This document shows, piece after piece, positions 15,920 through 25,296 of a stretch of 64,000 nt of DNA. The position numbers were made by a program, and so were the translations under genes. The stretch's first letter is position 1, and the number at the start of each line of letters is the position of its first letter. This DNA is from Halobaculum halobium (GTDB taxonomy: Archaea > Halobacteriota > Halobacteria > Halobacteriales > Haloferacaceae): NCBI RefSeq assembly GCF_030127145.1, contig NZ_CP126158.1, positions 2,666,001-2,730,000 on the forward strand, given 5' to 3'. The notes below the pieces were generated by a model, which was not told the origin of the DNA, made no database searches, and saw nothing but the letters and a program-made list of their open reading frames with translations.

Positions 15920-18900
15920 ATGACGGACGACCACGACGATCACCCGGGCGCCGACCACGCTCTCGGCGAGGACCGAGAGACCGGCCCCGGCGGCGACGAG
16001 TCGGGCGAGTTCTCACTTCGTGTGCCCGACATGGACTGCGCCTCCTGCGCCGCGAAAGTCGAGCGGAGCGTCTCGGGGGTCGACGGCGTGATCGACGTCG
16101 ACACATACCCGACGACCGGCGCGCTCTCGGTCACGACCGACGGCTCGATCGACCGCGAAACGGTCGGTTCGGCTGTCGAGACCGCCGGCTACACCGTCGA
16201 GGACGAGGGCGGCCTCGAATCGGTGACGCTGGCTGTCCCGGAGATGGACTGCGCCTCCTGCGCCGGCAAGGTGACCGGCGCGCTGGAGCGCGTCGCGGGC
16301 GTGCGCGAACTCGACGCGCACCCGACGACGGGGAACGTCCTTCTCCGCTTCGACCCCGAGGCGACGACGCTGACGGCGATCGTCTCGGCCGTCGAGTCTG
16401 CCGGCTACGAGGTCGTCTCCACGTCACTCGACGGAGACGGTGAGAGCGGCGGCGCCGGCGAGGACGAGCGCTCGGTGTGGCGGAGCCGTCGCGCGTACGC
16501 GACGTACCTCGCTGCGCTGCTCACCGGCGTCGGACTGGTGCTCGCGAACCCCTTGGCGCCCGCGGGTGCGGGGCCGACAGTCGATCTTCTGGGTCGTGCG
16601 GTCCGGATCGGCGACCTCGCGTTCCTCGGGGCGGTCGCAGTCGGCGGCGTCGCCGTCTTCCGTAACGGCTACTACTCGCTGCGCCAGCGCAGCCTCGACA
16701 TCGACCTGCTGATGAGCGTCGCCATCCTCGGCGCCGTCGCCGCCGGAATCGGCTTCGACGAGCCGCTGTACTTCGAGGCGGCGACGCTGACGACGCTGTT
16801 CTCCGTCTCTGAGCTGCTGGAGGGGGCGGCGATGGACCGCGCGCGCGACTCCCTCCGCGAGCTGATGGAGCTGTCGCCGACCGAGGCGACCGTCGTCAGA
16901 AACGGCGAGGAGGAGGTCGTCCCCGCCGACGCCGTCGCCGTCGGCGAGACCGTCGTCGTCCGCCCCGGCGAGCGGATCCCCCGCGACGGCTCCGTCACCG
17001 ACGGCGCGAGCGCGGTGAACCAGGCGCCCGTCACCGGCGAGTCCGTGCCTGTCGACAAGGCGCCCGGCGACGAGGTGTTCGCGGGCACCATCGTCGAAGG
17101 GGGATACCTGGAAGTCGAGGTGACGACCGAAGCCGGCGAGGACACGCTCTCGCAGGTGGTCGACATGGTCGAGGCCGCCCAGGGCGAGCGCTCCGAGCGC
17201 GAGCAGTTCGTCGAGCGCTTCGCGGGCTACTACACGCCGGTCGTCGTCGGGTTCGCGCTCGTCGTCGCCCTCGGTCCGCCGCTGGCCGTCGGCGCGGCGT
17301 GGGAGACGTACGTCCTCTACGGACTCACCCTGCTCGTCCTCGCGTGCCCGTGCGCGTTCGTCATCTCGACTCCGGTCACGGTCGTCTCGGGGATCACCTC
17401 CGCCGCCCGCAACGGCGTGCTGATCAAGGGCGGCACCCATCTGGAGGCGATGGGCGACGTTGACGCGGTCGCGTTCGACAAGACGGGCACGCTCACGAAG
17501 GGCGAACTCACCGTCACCGACGTGATCCCGCTCGGCGACAACACCGCAGACGACGTGCTTCGATGCGCCCGCGGGCTGGAGCTCCGTTCGGAGCACCCGA
17601 TCGGCGACGCCATCGTCGAACGCGCGGAGGCCGAGAACGTGGGAGACCGCGCCGTCGACGACTTCGAGGCCGTCACCGGGAAGGGCGTGCGCGCGACGCT
17701 CGACGGGACGCCCCACTACGCCGGCAAGCCCGGCCTGTTCGCGGATCTCGGCTTCGACCTCTCGCACGTCCACGCCGCGACCGACGGCGGGGTCGTCACC
17801 AGGACCTCCAGAGCGATCTGCGAGCGGAACAACTGCCTCGACCTCCTCTCGGACACCGTCCCCGAACTCCAGGCGGAGGGGAAGACCGTCGTGCTCGTCG
17901 GGACCGAGGCCGACCTCGAAGGGGTGATCGCGGTCGCCGACGAGGTGCGCCCCGAGGCGCGCCGCACCGTCGAACGCCTGCGCGAGGCGGGCGTCCGGAC
18001 GGTGATGCTCACCGGCGACAACGAACGCACCGCCCGCGCGGTCGGGGAAGCGGTCGGCGTCGACGACGTGCGCGCCGAGCTGCTCCCCGACGAGAAGGTC
18101 GCCGCCGTCGAAGCACTGCTCGCCGAGCACGACGGCGTGGCGATGGTCGGCGACGGCGTCAACGACGCCCCCGCGCTGGCGACCGCGACGGTCGGGATCG
18201 CCATGGGCGCCGCCGGCACCGACACCGCGCTCGAAACCGCGGACGTGGCGCTGCTGGCGGACGACCTCTCGACGCTCCCGTACCTCCGGACGCTGGCCGA
18301 GCGCGCGAACGCGGTCATTCGCCAGAACGTCTGGACCAGCCTCGCGGCGAAGGCCGCGCTCGCGGCGGCGGTGCCGTTCGGCCTCGTCCCCATCTGGTTC
18401 GCGGTGCTCGCCGGCGACGCCGGGATGACCGTGGGCGTCACCGCGAACGCGAGCCGACTGGCGCGCGTGTCGCCCGCTGACCCGGACGCGTCGGAACGCC
18501 CGACGGACGCCGGCGGCACGGGCGATCGGGGGATCGGGAGGACCCGGACGGCAAAGACGGGTCCGCGGAGAGCGAGGAACGGCGATCGGTCGTCGAGGCG
18601 TGACGCGAGCGATCCGTCGCGGGTCCGAACCCGGCGGCCGCGCTCGGATCGCACTCACCCGCGGAGCCACGAACGCGAGGCACACGTGAGCGTCGCCGAT
18701 CGACTGAACCGACACCAGGTCCTCGTCTACGCGGTCGGCGTCGTGGCCGCGGTCACGGCTGCGGTCGCACGGCCGGACGGCGTCGCGGCCCTCGACGCCG
18801 CGATCGACCCGGTGCTCGCGGCGCTGCTGTACGTCACCTTCCTCGAGGTCCCGTTCGTCAGGCTGCGCCGGGCGTTCACGAACGGCCGGTTCATCGGGGC

Positions 18901-19687
18901 GGCGATGGCGACGAACTTCCTCGTCGTCCCGATCGTCGCGTGGGCGCTCACGCGACCGATCGCGGGCGACCCGGCCGTCCTCGTCGGTGCGCTGCTGGTG
19001 CTGTTGACGCCGTGTGTCGACTACGTGATCGCCTTCACCGGGATCGCCGGCGGCGACGCCGAACAACTCACGGCGGCGACCCCGGCGCTGCTGTTCGTGC
19101 AGTTCGCGTTGCTTCCCGGCTACCTGTGGCTGTTCGCCGGCCCCGCGGCCGCGGCGGCGGTGGAGGCCGAGCCGTTTCTGGCGGCGTTCGCGACGCTCAT
19201 CGCGGCGCCGTTGACGCTCGCGTGGGCGACGGAGGCGTGGGCCGAGCGCTCGGCGACGGGCCGGCGCGCGGAGGCCGCGCTCGGGACCCTCCCGGTTCCG
19301 ATGATGGCGCTGACGCTGTTCGTCGTGATCGCCTCGCAGTTCTCCCGCGTGAGCGCGTCGCTCGAACAGGTTGGGGCGGTCGTCCCGATTTACGCGGTGT
19401 TCCCGGTCGTGATGATCGCCGTCGGCCGCGTCGCCGCCGGCGTCTTCGCCCTCGATCGCGGCGAGAGCCGCGCGCTCGTGTTCACCTCGGTCACGCGCAA
19501 CTCGCTGGTCGTCCTCCCCCTGGCGCTGGCACTGCCGGACGGCTACGCGCTGGCGCCGGCGGTCGTCGTCACACAGACGCTCGTGGAGCTAGCCTGGATG
19601 GTCGCGCTCACGCGGGCGGTGCCGCGGTGGATTGTCCCGGGCGCGTCCGGGGAGCGATCCGTTCCGGATCCGCGGGTGGAGGAGTGA
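15920..19687 (+). CDS. Zn/Cd/Pb-type P1B-ATPase fused in frame to an Acr3/BASS-like permease
   Basis: A 1255-residue open frame. Residues 1-850 are a heavy-metal P-type ATPase with two HMA domains (C40ASC43 and C111ASC114), the membrane CPC site (476-478), the phosphorylation motif DKTGT (D520) and GDGVND (744-749). Lys811 and Asp833 in the last helices are the pair typical of Zn/Cd/Pb exporters rather than Cu ATPases. Residues about 923-1255 (from the in-frame GTG at 18686, SVADRLNRHQVLVYAVGVVA) are a separate 8-10-helix permease resembling haloarchaeal arsenic-resistance/bile-acid-symporter-family proteins (LLTPCVDYVIAFTGIAGGDA). The join (about 18473-18685) is Arg-rich and reads like untranslated DNA, so two genes may have been joined by an indel. 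The start at 15920 is chosen over 15872 because a TATA lies 5' of it. Confidence 0.85.
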   Translation: MTDDHDDHPGADHALGEDRETGPGGDESGEFSLRVPDMDCASCAAKVERSVSGVDGVIDVDTYPTTGALSVTTDGSIDRETVGSAVETAGYTVEDEGGLESVTLAVPEMDCASCAGKVTGALERVAGVRELDAHPTTGNVLLRFDPEATTLTAIVSAVESAGYEVVSTSLDGDGESGGAGEDERSVWRSRRAYATYLAALLTGVGLVLANPLAPAGAGPTVDLLGRAVRIGDLAFLGAVAVGGVAVFRNGYYSLRQRSLDIDLLMSVAILGAVAAGIGFDEPLYFEAATLTTLFSVSELLEGAAMDRARDSLRELMELSPTEATVVRNGEEEVVPADAVAVGETVVVRPGERIPRDGSVTDGASAVNQAPVTGESVPVDKAPGDEVFAGTIVEGGYLEVEVTTEAGEDTLSQVVDMVEAAQGERSEREQFVERFAGYYTPVVVGFALVVALGPPLAVGAAWETYVLYGLTLLVLACPCAFVISTPVTVVSGITSAARNGVLIKGGTHLEAMGDVDAVAFDKTGTLTKGELTVTDVIPLGDNTADDVLRCARGLELRSEHPIGDAIVERAEAENVGDRAVDDFEAVTGKGVRATLDGTPHYAGKPGLFADLGFDLSHVHAATDGGVVTRTSRAICERNNCLDLLSDTVPELQAEGKTVVLVGTEADLEGVIAVADEVRPEARRTVERLREAGVRTVMLTGDNERTARAVGEAVGVDDVRAELLPDEKVAAVEALLAEHDGVAMVGDGVNDAPALATATVGIAMGAAGTDTALETADVALLADDLSTLPYLRTLAERANAVIRQNVWTSLAAKAALAAAVPFGLVPIWFAVLAGDAGMTVGVTANASRLARVSPADPDASERPTDAGGTGDRGIGRTRTAKTGPRRARNGDRSSRRDASDPSRVRTRRPRSDRTHPRSHEREAHVSVADRLNRHQVLVYAVGVVAAVTAAVARPDGVAALDAAIDPVLAALLYVTFLEVPFVRLRRAFTNGRFIGAAMATNFLVVPIVAWALTRPIAGDPAVLVGALLVLLTPCVDYVIAFTGIAGGDAEQLTAATPALLFVQFALLPGYLWLFAGPAAAAAVEAEPFLAAFATLIAAPLTLAWATEAWAERSATGRRAEAALGTLPVPMMALTLFVVIASQFSRVSASLEQVGAVVPIYAVFPVVMIAVGRVAAGVFALDRGESRALVFTSVTRNSLVVLPLALALPDGYALAPAVVVTQTLVELAWMVALTRAVPRWIVPGASGERSVPDPRVEE

Positions 19688-19778
19688 TCCGGTCCCCCGC
19701 GTCGCCGAGGGGTCGCCGCCCGAAGCGCGCGTGACTCGAACCGGGAACCATTATGGCTCGCGCGTCGAAGCGCCGGTA

Positions 19779-20639
19779 ATGCCGGAGTTCAACGCCTTCT
19801 TCGAGCGCCTGCGCGAGCGGATCGACTCACGCGACACCGTCGTCTCCGTGGGGCTGGACGCCGACATCGGCCGGATCCCGGAGCAGCTCCTCGACAAGGA
19901 CCTCCCGCGGTGGGCGTTCAACCGTCGGATCATCGACGCGACCCACGAGTACGCCGCGTGTTACAAGCCAAACGCCGCCTTCTACGAGGACGCCGACGGC
20001 TGGCGCTCGCTCCGCGAGACGGTCGCGTACGCCCACGGCAAGGGCGTCCCCGTCCTGCTCGACGCCAAGCGCGGCGACATCGGCAACACGGCCAGGAAGT
20101 ACGCGGAACTGCTGGAACACGTCGACGCGATCACGGCGAACCCGTACATGGGCCGCGACTCGCTGGAGCCGTTCCTCTCGAAGCCCGACAAAGGCGTGTT
20201 CGTCCTCTGTCGCACCTCCAACCCCGGCAGCGCCGACCTCCAGGACCTGGAACTCGACTCCGGCGAGCCGCTGTACCGACGGGTCGCCGCGCTCGCGGAC
20301 CTGTGGAACGAGCGCGGGAACGTCGGGCTCGTCGTCGGCGCGACCGCGCCCGACGAACTGGAGGAACTGCGCGAGGCGGTCCCCGACCTCCCATTCCTTG
20401 TCCCCGGCGTGGGGGCGCAGGGCGGCGACGCGGAGGCGGCCGTCGAGCACGGACTCGCCGACGGCGTCGGACTCGTCAACTCCTCGCGGGGGATCATCTT
20501 CGCGGGGGAAGACCGCGAGGCACACAGCGCCTCGGGGGGTCGGTCGGCGGAGTCGGGAGACCCCGAGGAGACCTTCGCGAAGGCGTCCGGGCAGGCTGCG
20601 AAGCGACTCCGGGATCGACTGAACCAGTACCGCGGGTGA
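19779..20639 (+). CDS. pyrF: Orotidine 5'-phosphate decarboxylase
   Basis: Last step of UMP synthesis, OMP to UMP, cytoplasmic. The 286 residues form a TIM barrel with the catalytic motif DAKRGDIGNT (residues about 95-104), the early TVVSVGLDADIGRIPEQLLD, ITANPYMGRDSLEPFL and LVPGVGAQGGDAEAAVEHGL near the phosphate site. This is the longer subtype (about 270-290 residues) also found in actinobacteria and haloarchaea. The ATG at 19779 follows a TATA-like CCATTATGG by about 28 bases, consistent with a leaderless message. No other pyrimidine gene is nearby. Confidence 0.94.
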   Translation: MPEFNAFFERLRERIDSRDTVVSVGLDADIGRIPEQLLDKDLPRWAFNRRIIDATHEYAACYKPNAAFYEDADGWRSLRETVAYAHGKGVPVLLDAKRGDIGNTARKYAELLEHVDAITANPYMGRDSLEPFLSKPDKGVFVLCRTSNPGSADLQDLELDSGEPLYRRVAALADLWNERGNVGLVVGATAPDELEELREAVPDLPFLVPGVGAQGGDAEAAVEHGLADGVGLVNSSRGIIFAGEDREAHSASGGRSAESGDPEETFAKASGQAAKRLRDRLNQYRG

Positions 20640-20738
20640 CGCCGGGACCGCTCGGCACCCGGATCTGACGGGGTCGCGTCACTTTGGGCGGGACAGTCGG
20701 GGGATTCGTATTTACGTCTCGGTCGTGGAGTAGCGGCC

Positions 20739-22553
20739 ATGTCACCCGGGGGTGTCGCGATCGTGTTGCTCGCGTTCCTCGGGGGAGCGACCGGGGTCAT
20801 CGTCGGGGGGTACGCCTGGCGCAATCGGAGCGAGCCGGGGGCGACCGAGTTCGCCGTGTTGATGGCGGGCGTCGCCGTCTGGTCGCTGACCTACGGCGTC
20901 GCACTCACCGTCTTCGACCCGGTCGTGCGGCTGTGGCTCGAGATCCCGCTGGAGGTCGGCAAGGCGATCATCGCGCCGGCGTGGCTGTTCTTCGCGCTCG
21001 GGTACACCGGCCGCGGCGAGTACGTCACGCGGCGTCTCGTCGCCGCGGTCGCGGTGATCCCCGTGCTCACCACGGTGCTCGTCGCAGCGACTCCCTCCCA
21101 CAGCCTCATGTGGACCGCCTACCGGATCGACCCCACGCTCGGCACCGCGACGGTGTCGTTCGATCCCGGGGGGTGGTTCTACCTCCACGCGGGATTCGGC
21201 TGGGCGGTGATCGGGGCGGGGATGGTGTTCCTGCTGGAGCCGGTGATATCCTACGGCGAGCGCTACCGCGACCAGGGATTGGCGCTCATCGTCGGTGCCG
21301 CCGTCAGCTTCGCGGCCCACGTGAAGGCCGTGTTCTTCCTGCCGCCGGCGCCGGCGCTCGATCTGACCCCGCTGACGCTCGCGTTCACGGGGGTGTTGTT
21401 CGGGTTCGCCCTATTCCGATTCGACTTACTCGGGCTGCTCCCGGCGACACAGACGCTCGGTCGGCGCGCAGCCATCGAGGACGTCGGCGTCGGCCTCGTC
21501 GTCGTCGACGCCGCCGGGACGATCGTCGAATTCAACGGCGCGGCCCGACCTCTCCTCGGGATCGGTCGCGACGGCGACGCTAACGGGTCGGCTGACGGCG
21601 TCCACGAGCCGATCGACCCCACATCGCCCGCCAGCGACGCCGCGGCAGGCGAGTCGCTCGCCTCGTACGTGTCCGGCGTCGACCTGAGCGCTACCGGCCC
21701 CCAGCGCATCGAGGCGGCCGACGGCGACGGCTACCGCGTGTACGAGGCGACCGCCTCGCCCATCGGCGACCACACCGACCGGACCGTCGGCTACACCGTC
21801 ACCTTCGCGGACGTGACCGACCGGGAACTGCGGCGCCAGCGACTCGAGGTCCTCAACCGCGTGCTCCGGCACAACCTCCGCAACGACATGACGGTCGTCG
21901 TCGGCAACGCGGACCTGCTGGTGGACCGCGTCGGCGACGACGAGCGCCCGCTTGCCGACGCCATCGCCAGGCGCGGGCGCGCGCTCCAGCGGCTCGGCGA
22001 GAAGGCGCGCGACGCCGAGGCGGTGCTCGCGGACGGAGCCACCGCCCGCGAGGTCGCGGTCGCGGACCTGTGTGGGGGACTGGCCACCCGCGCCCGCGAC
22101 TCGTATCCCGACGCGTCGGTCGGGGTGAGCGTCCCCGACGGGCTCGCGGTGACCGTCGCGCCGACCGTACTGGAGACGGTGCTGTGGAACCTCGTCGAGA
22201 ACGCCCTCGAACACGGGTCGGCCGTGACCGTTCGGCTCTCCGCGAGCGTCACCGACGGGGGCGTCGCGTTCGCCGTCGCCGACGACGGTCCGGGGATCCC
22301 GGAGGCGGAACTGGAGAGCATCCGGTCTGGGACGGAGACGGCCCTGACGCACGGGAGCGGGCTGGGGCTGTGGGTCGTCCGCTGGGGGACGCGCATGCTC
22401 GGCGCTGACCTCTCGTTCGAGGAGCGCGATCCCACCGGCACCCTCGCCACGGTGACGCTCCCGCCGGACGCGCCGAAGGGGCCATCGGCACCGGGATCGG
22501 CTGAGGCCGAGGGCGACGGCGACGGCGGAGCCGACAGCGAGAAGAACGGGTGA
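20739..22553 (+). CDS. Membrane histidine kinase: 7TM - PAS - HisKA - HATPase
   Basis: Orphan sensor kinase of 604 residues. Seven hydrophobic helices fill about residues 5-232, a 7TM sensor of the haloarchaeal type. A PAS-like domain covers about 240-360 (AIEDVGVGLVVVDAAGTIVE), followed by the dimerisation helix with the phospho-acceptor H378 (RVLRHNLRNDM). The ATP-binding lid is seen in LVENALEHG (N box), VADDGPGIPEAE (G1) and GSGLGLWVVRWG (G2). A TATA-like CGTATTTACG lies 28 bases before the ATG. No response regulator or HalX gene is adjacent, so its target cannot be inferred. Confidence 0.9.
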   Translation: MSPGGVAIVLLAFLGGATGVIVGGYAWRNRSEPGATEFAVLMAGVAVWSLTYGVALTVFDPVVRLWLEIPLEVGKAIIAPAWLFFALGYTGRGEYVTRRLVAAVAVIPVLTTVLVAATPSHSLMWTAYRIDPTLGTATVSFDPGGWFYLHAGFGWAVIGAGMVFLLEPVISYGERYRDQGLALIVGAAVSFAAHVKAVFFLPPAPALDLTPLTLAFTGVLFGFALFRFDLLGLLPATQTLGRRAAIEDVGVGLVVVDAAGTIVEFNGAARPLLGIGRDGDANGSADGVHEPIDPTSPASDAAAGESLASYVSGVDLSATGPQRIEAADGDGYRVYEATASPIGDHTDRTVGYTVTFADVTDRELRRQRLEVLNRVLRHNLRNDMTVVVGNADLLVDRVGDDERPLADAIARRGRALQRLGEKARDAEAVLADGATAREVAVADLCGGLATRARDSYPDASVGVSVPDGLAVTVAPTVLETVLWNLVENALEHGSAVTVRLSASVTDGGVAFAVADDGPGIPEAELESIRSGTETALTHGSGLGLWVVRWGTRMLGADLSFEERDPTGTLATVTLPPDAPKGPSAPGSAEAEGDGDGGADSEKNG

Positions 22554-22636
22554 CAACCGGGTCGGCGGAGAGCCGCAATCCCGACCGCGGTGGCTGACCT
22601 CCGGGTCCGACCGACGCCGTCACAGGCTCCGGACAG

Positions 22637-22780
22637 TCACGTCGCCGAAGCCGCTGTGCAGTCTGCACAGAGCCGTCGGTCGGCGTCCCAGTGGTCCTCG
22701 CAGACGACCGCGCCGCACTGCCGACAGGAGTGCGACGCCGTCGCGCGCTCACAGATCTGGCAGAGTCCGGTCGTGCTCAT
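22637..22780 (-). CDS. Small zinc-finger protein, HIT/treble-clef-like (47 residues)
   Basis: A short minus-strand frame between the kinase and the membrane/J-domain pair. It begins MSTTGLCQICERATASHSCR and continues with CGAVVC, DHWDADRR and LCADC. The spacing C-X2-C ... C-X2-C ... C-X2-H ... C-X2-C gives eight zinc ligands in a cross-brace pattern like HIT or B-box fingers. Haloarchaea have many small zinc-finger proteins of 40-70 residues that are often missed in annotation. Start and stop are clear but no strong TATA box is visible. The function is unknown. Confidence 0.7.
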   Translation of the reverse strand: MSTTGLCQICERATASHSCRQCGAVVCEDHWDADRRLCADCTAASAT

Positions 22781-22938
22781 GGATGACCCTCGTGTGGATC
22801 CTCGCCGCGCGGCGACTTGGGCGCTCCGGGGATGCGCGCGCGACGGGAACGTCGCGGCCGCGGTGTCGGCGCGATATCGACGGCACGCCGCGCCAGTCGC
22901 GGCGAGGGGTTTACGGTCCGTCGTCGCCGATCACTGGT

Positions 22939-23295
22939 GTGGACCGCGACGTGCTCCTGCTCGGGATCGCCGCCGTGCTCGCCGGCCTGACGGCCACGCT
23001 CGCGATGCTGGGGATCGCGTACTCGCCGTTCGTACTCCTCGCGGCGATCCCGACCGGTGCGGCCGCCTACTTCCTCTGGTATCAGGCGTCCGGCCGGCTG
23101 AAAGAGGACATGCGATCGCGCGCGGCCGGCCGACGTGCGGCCTCCCGTGCGGGAGAGGGCGCTCCGGGGGGAACTCCAGGTTCGCCCGCGAAGCGCGCGC
23201 CCGGATGGGTGACGGCGGTCGCGTCGGCCCGCGTGGCACGGGCGGTCGTGACGGCCGGGCGCGCGGTCGCGGCCCGACAGGCGGCGCCGCGATGA
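22939..23295 (+). CDS. Small membrane protein preceding the J-domain gene
   Basis: A 118-residue frame from GTG 22939. It has two hydrophobic helices (LLLGIAAVLAGLTATLAMLG and SPFVLLAAIPTGAAAYFLWY), then a basic, low-complexity tail rich in Ala, Arg and Gly. The GTG is chosen because the frame before it is Arg-rich and not membrane-like. Its stop overlaps the ATG of the J-domain gene by 4 bases. In related haloarchaea, as far as I recall, a two-helix N-terminus and a J domain form one protein, so the pair may be a split gene. Confidence 0.6.
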   Translation: MDRDVLLLGIAAVLAGLTATLAMLGIAYSPFVLLAAIPTGAAAYFLWYQASGRLKEDMRSRAAGRRAASRAGEGAPGGTPGSPAKRAPGWVTAVASARVARAVVTAGRAVAARQAAPR

Positions 23296-23480
23296 ACGCC
23301 AACTCGGGGATGCCGCCGGGCGACGCGCGCCGGACGCTCGGCGTCGACGCCGACGCCTCCCAATCGGAGGTGAAAGCCGCCTACCGCGACCGCGTGAAGG
23401 AGACGCACCCCGACTCCGGCGGCGACGAGGACGAGTTCAAGCGCGTGAACCGCGCCTACGAAACGCTGAAAGACGACTGA
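23292..23480 (+). CDS. J-domain (DnaJ-like) protein
   Basis: A 62-residue protein that is almost only a J domain: ARRTLGVDADASQSEVKAAY, then the HPD tripeptide (ETHPDSGG) that stimulates Hsp70 ATPase, and FKRVNRAYETLKDD. It starts inside the stop of the membrane gene (ATGA). It is therefore either a free J domain or the C-terminal half of a membrane-anchored co-chaperone separated by a frame change. Confidence 0.8.
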   Translation: MNANSGMPPGDARRTLGVDADASQSEVKAAYRDRVKETHPDSGGDEDEFKRVNRAYETLKDD

Positions 23481-23633
23481 CGAGCCGAGACCCGGCATCG
23501 CCGCGGGCGCCGCAGGAAGCGCTAGTTTCGCCCCGGTCCCGCCGGTCGCCGCGAGGCGATCCCGTTCGGTATCGTGACAATGCGTGGCATACACGTGAAA
23601 ACCGTTATACTTGCCCACCGCTACCCCTCGGTT

Positions 23634-25256
23634 ATGGGCGCTGACCGGGCCGTGCTCCGGCGGACCATCGAGCACGGCGAGGAGGAAGGCGGGAACGTGG
23701 AGTTCAAAACCCGCCTCACGCGGGAGGTCCATCTCGCGGAGGGACGGATGGAGTCGCTGGCCGCACAGCTTCGCCACCGGGTGCTCTCGGGCGACGGCGA
23801 GGCGCTGTACGTGGTCGGCGTCACAGACGACGGCGGCATCGCGGGCATCCCGCCGACCGCGTTCTCCGAGTCGATGGACGTGCTCTCGCTGCTCGCCGAG
23901 GAGGCCGACGCGCACATTCACGAGGTGGAGACGTGGGCCGCCGGGACCGGCGAGGCCGAGGGCGGACTCGTCGGCCTGGCGACGATCCGGGAAGGTGCGG
24001 CCTTCGAGGCGGACGACGACCACATCGTCGTCGGCACCGCCGGTCACGTCGACCACGGGAAGTCCACGCTCGTCGGCACGCTCGTCACGGGACAGACCGA
24101 CGACGGCGAGGGCGGCACCCGATCGTACCTCGACGTGCAGCCGCACGAGATGGACCGCGGGCTGTCGGCGGATCTCAGCTACGGCGTCTACGGCTTCGAC
24201 GACGACGGGCCCGTCCGCATGGACAATCCCGACCGGAAGACCGATCGCGCGCGGGTGGTCGAAGAGGCCGACCGCCTCGTCTCGTTCGTCGACACCGTCG
24301 GTCACGAGCCGTGGCTGCGCACCACTATCCGCGGGCTCGTCGGCCAGAAGCTCGATTACGGCCTGCTCACCGTCGCCGCCGACGACGGCCCGACGAAGAC
24401 GACCCGCGAGCACCTCGGTATCCTGCTGGCGATGGAGCTGCCGACAGTCGTCGCGATCACCAAGGTCGATGCCTCGCCCGAGGAGCGCGTGCTGGAGGTC
24501 GAGCGCGAGGTCGAATCGATGCTGCGCGACGTGGGGAAGACCCCGCTCAGAATGGAGCGCCACGGCGTCACCACCGCCGTCGAGGAGATCGGCGACGGCG
24601 TCGTCCCGGTGCTGCAAACCTCGGCGGTGACCGAGCGGGGACTGGACGACCTCGACCGGATGCTGGAGCGCCTCCCGAAGCGCGAGGACGACGCAGACGG
24701 CGACTTTCGGATGTATATCGACCGCTCCTACGACGTGAAGGGCGTCGGGGCGGTCGCCTCCGGCACGATCCGCTCGGGCGAGGTGGAGGCGGGCGACGAG
24801 CTCTTGCTCGGGCCGATGCCCGACGGGTCCTTCCGCGAGGTGGAGGTGCGCTCCATCGAGATGCATTACCACCGGGTCGACAGGGCCCGCGCGGGTCGGA
24901 TCGTCGGCATCGCGCTCAAGGGCGTGAAGGAGTCCGAGGTCGAGCGCGGGATGGCGCTGGTGCCCCGCGAGGCCGAGGTGCGGCCGGTTCGCTCGTTCGA
25001 CGCCGAGGTGATGGTGCTCAACCACCCCACCCGGATCCAGGACGGGTACGAGCCGGTCGTCCACCTGGAGACTGTCAGCGAGGCGGCCGTGTTCCGCCCG
25101 GAGGGCGGTCGCCTGCTGCCGGGCGACACCGGCGAGACGGAGGTCCGATTCAAGTTCCAGCCGTACCTCGTCGAGGAGGGACAGCGGTTCGTCTTCCGCG
25201 AGGGGCGAAGCAAGGGCGTCGGCACCGTCACGGGCGTGAACTACGGCGGCGAGTAG
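23634..25256 (+). CDS. GTPBP1-like translational GTPase
   Basis: Cytoplasmic elongation-factor-like GTPase of 540 residues. After a 130-residue N-terminal domain (EFKTRLTREVHLAEGRMESL) it has G1 GHVDHGKST (residues about 140-148), G3 as DTVGHE instead of the usual DxPGH, and G4 TKVD. The EF-Tu-like domains 2 and 3 follow (SYDVKGVGAVASGTIRSGEV and FRPEGGRLLPGDTGETEVRF). GTPBP1/GTPBP2 relatives act in ribosome rescue and mRNA surveillance in eukaryotes; the archaeal role is not settled. A TATA (GTTATAC, 23603-23609) lies about 28 bases before the ATG. Confidence 0.88.
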   Translation: MGADRAVLRRTIEHGEEEGGNVEFKTRLTREVHLAEGRMESLAAQLRHRVLSGDGEALYVVGVTDDGGIAGIPPTAFSESMDVLSLLAEEADAHIHEVETWAAGTGEAEGGLVGLATIREGAAFEADDDHIVVGTAGHVDHGKSTLVGTLVTGQTDDGEGGTRSYLDVQPHEMDRGLSADLSYGVYGFDDDGPVRMDNPDRKTDRARVVEEADRLVSFVDTVGHEPWLRTTIRGLVGQKLDYGLLTVAADDGPTKTTREHLGILLAMELPTVVAITKVDASPEERVLEVEREVESMLRDVGKTPLRMERHGVTTAVEEIGDGVVPVLQTSAVTERGLDDLDRMLERLPKREDDADGDFRMYIDRSYDVKGVGAVASGTIRSGEVEAGDELLLGPMPDGSFREVEVRSIEMHYHRVDRARAGRIVGIALKGVKESEVERGMALVPREAEVRPVRSFDAEVMVLNHPTRIQDGYEPVVHLETVSEAAVFRPEGGRLLPGDTGETEVRFKFQPYLVEEGQRFVFREGRSKGVGTVTGVNYGGE

Positions 25257-25296
25257 TCCGCCGACCCGCTCTGTTCGTCCCGTCGTCCCGTCGCCC

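Noticed and set aside
16424-19066. Long open frame antisense to the P-ATPase
   Set aside because: Arg/His-rich translation without domains; it mirrors the GC-rich third positions of the real gene.
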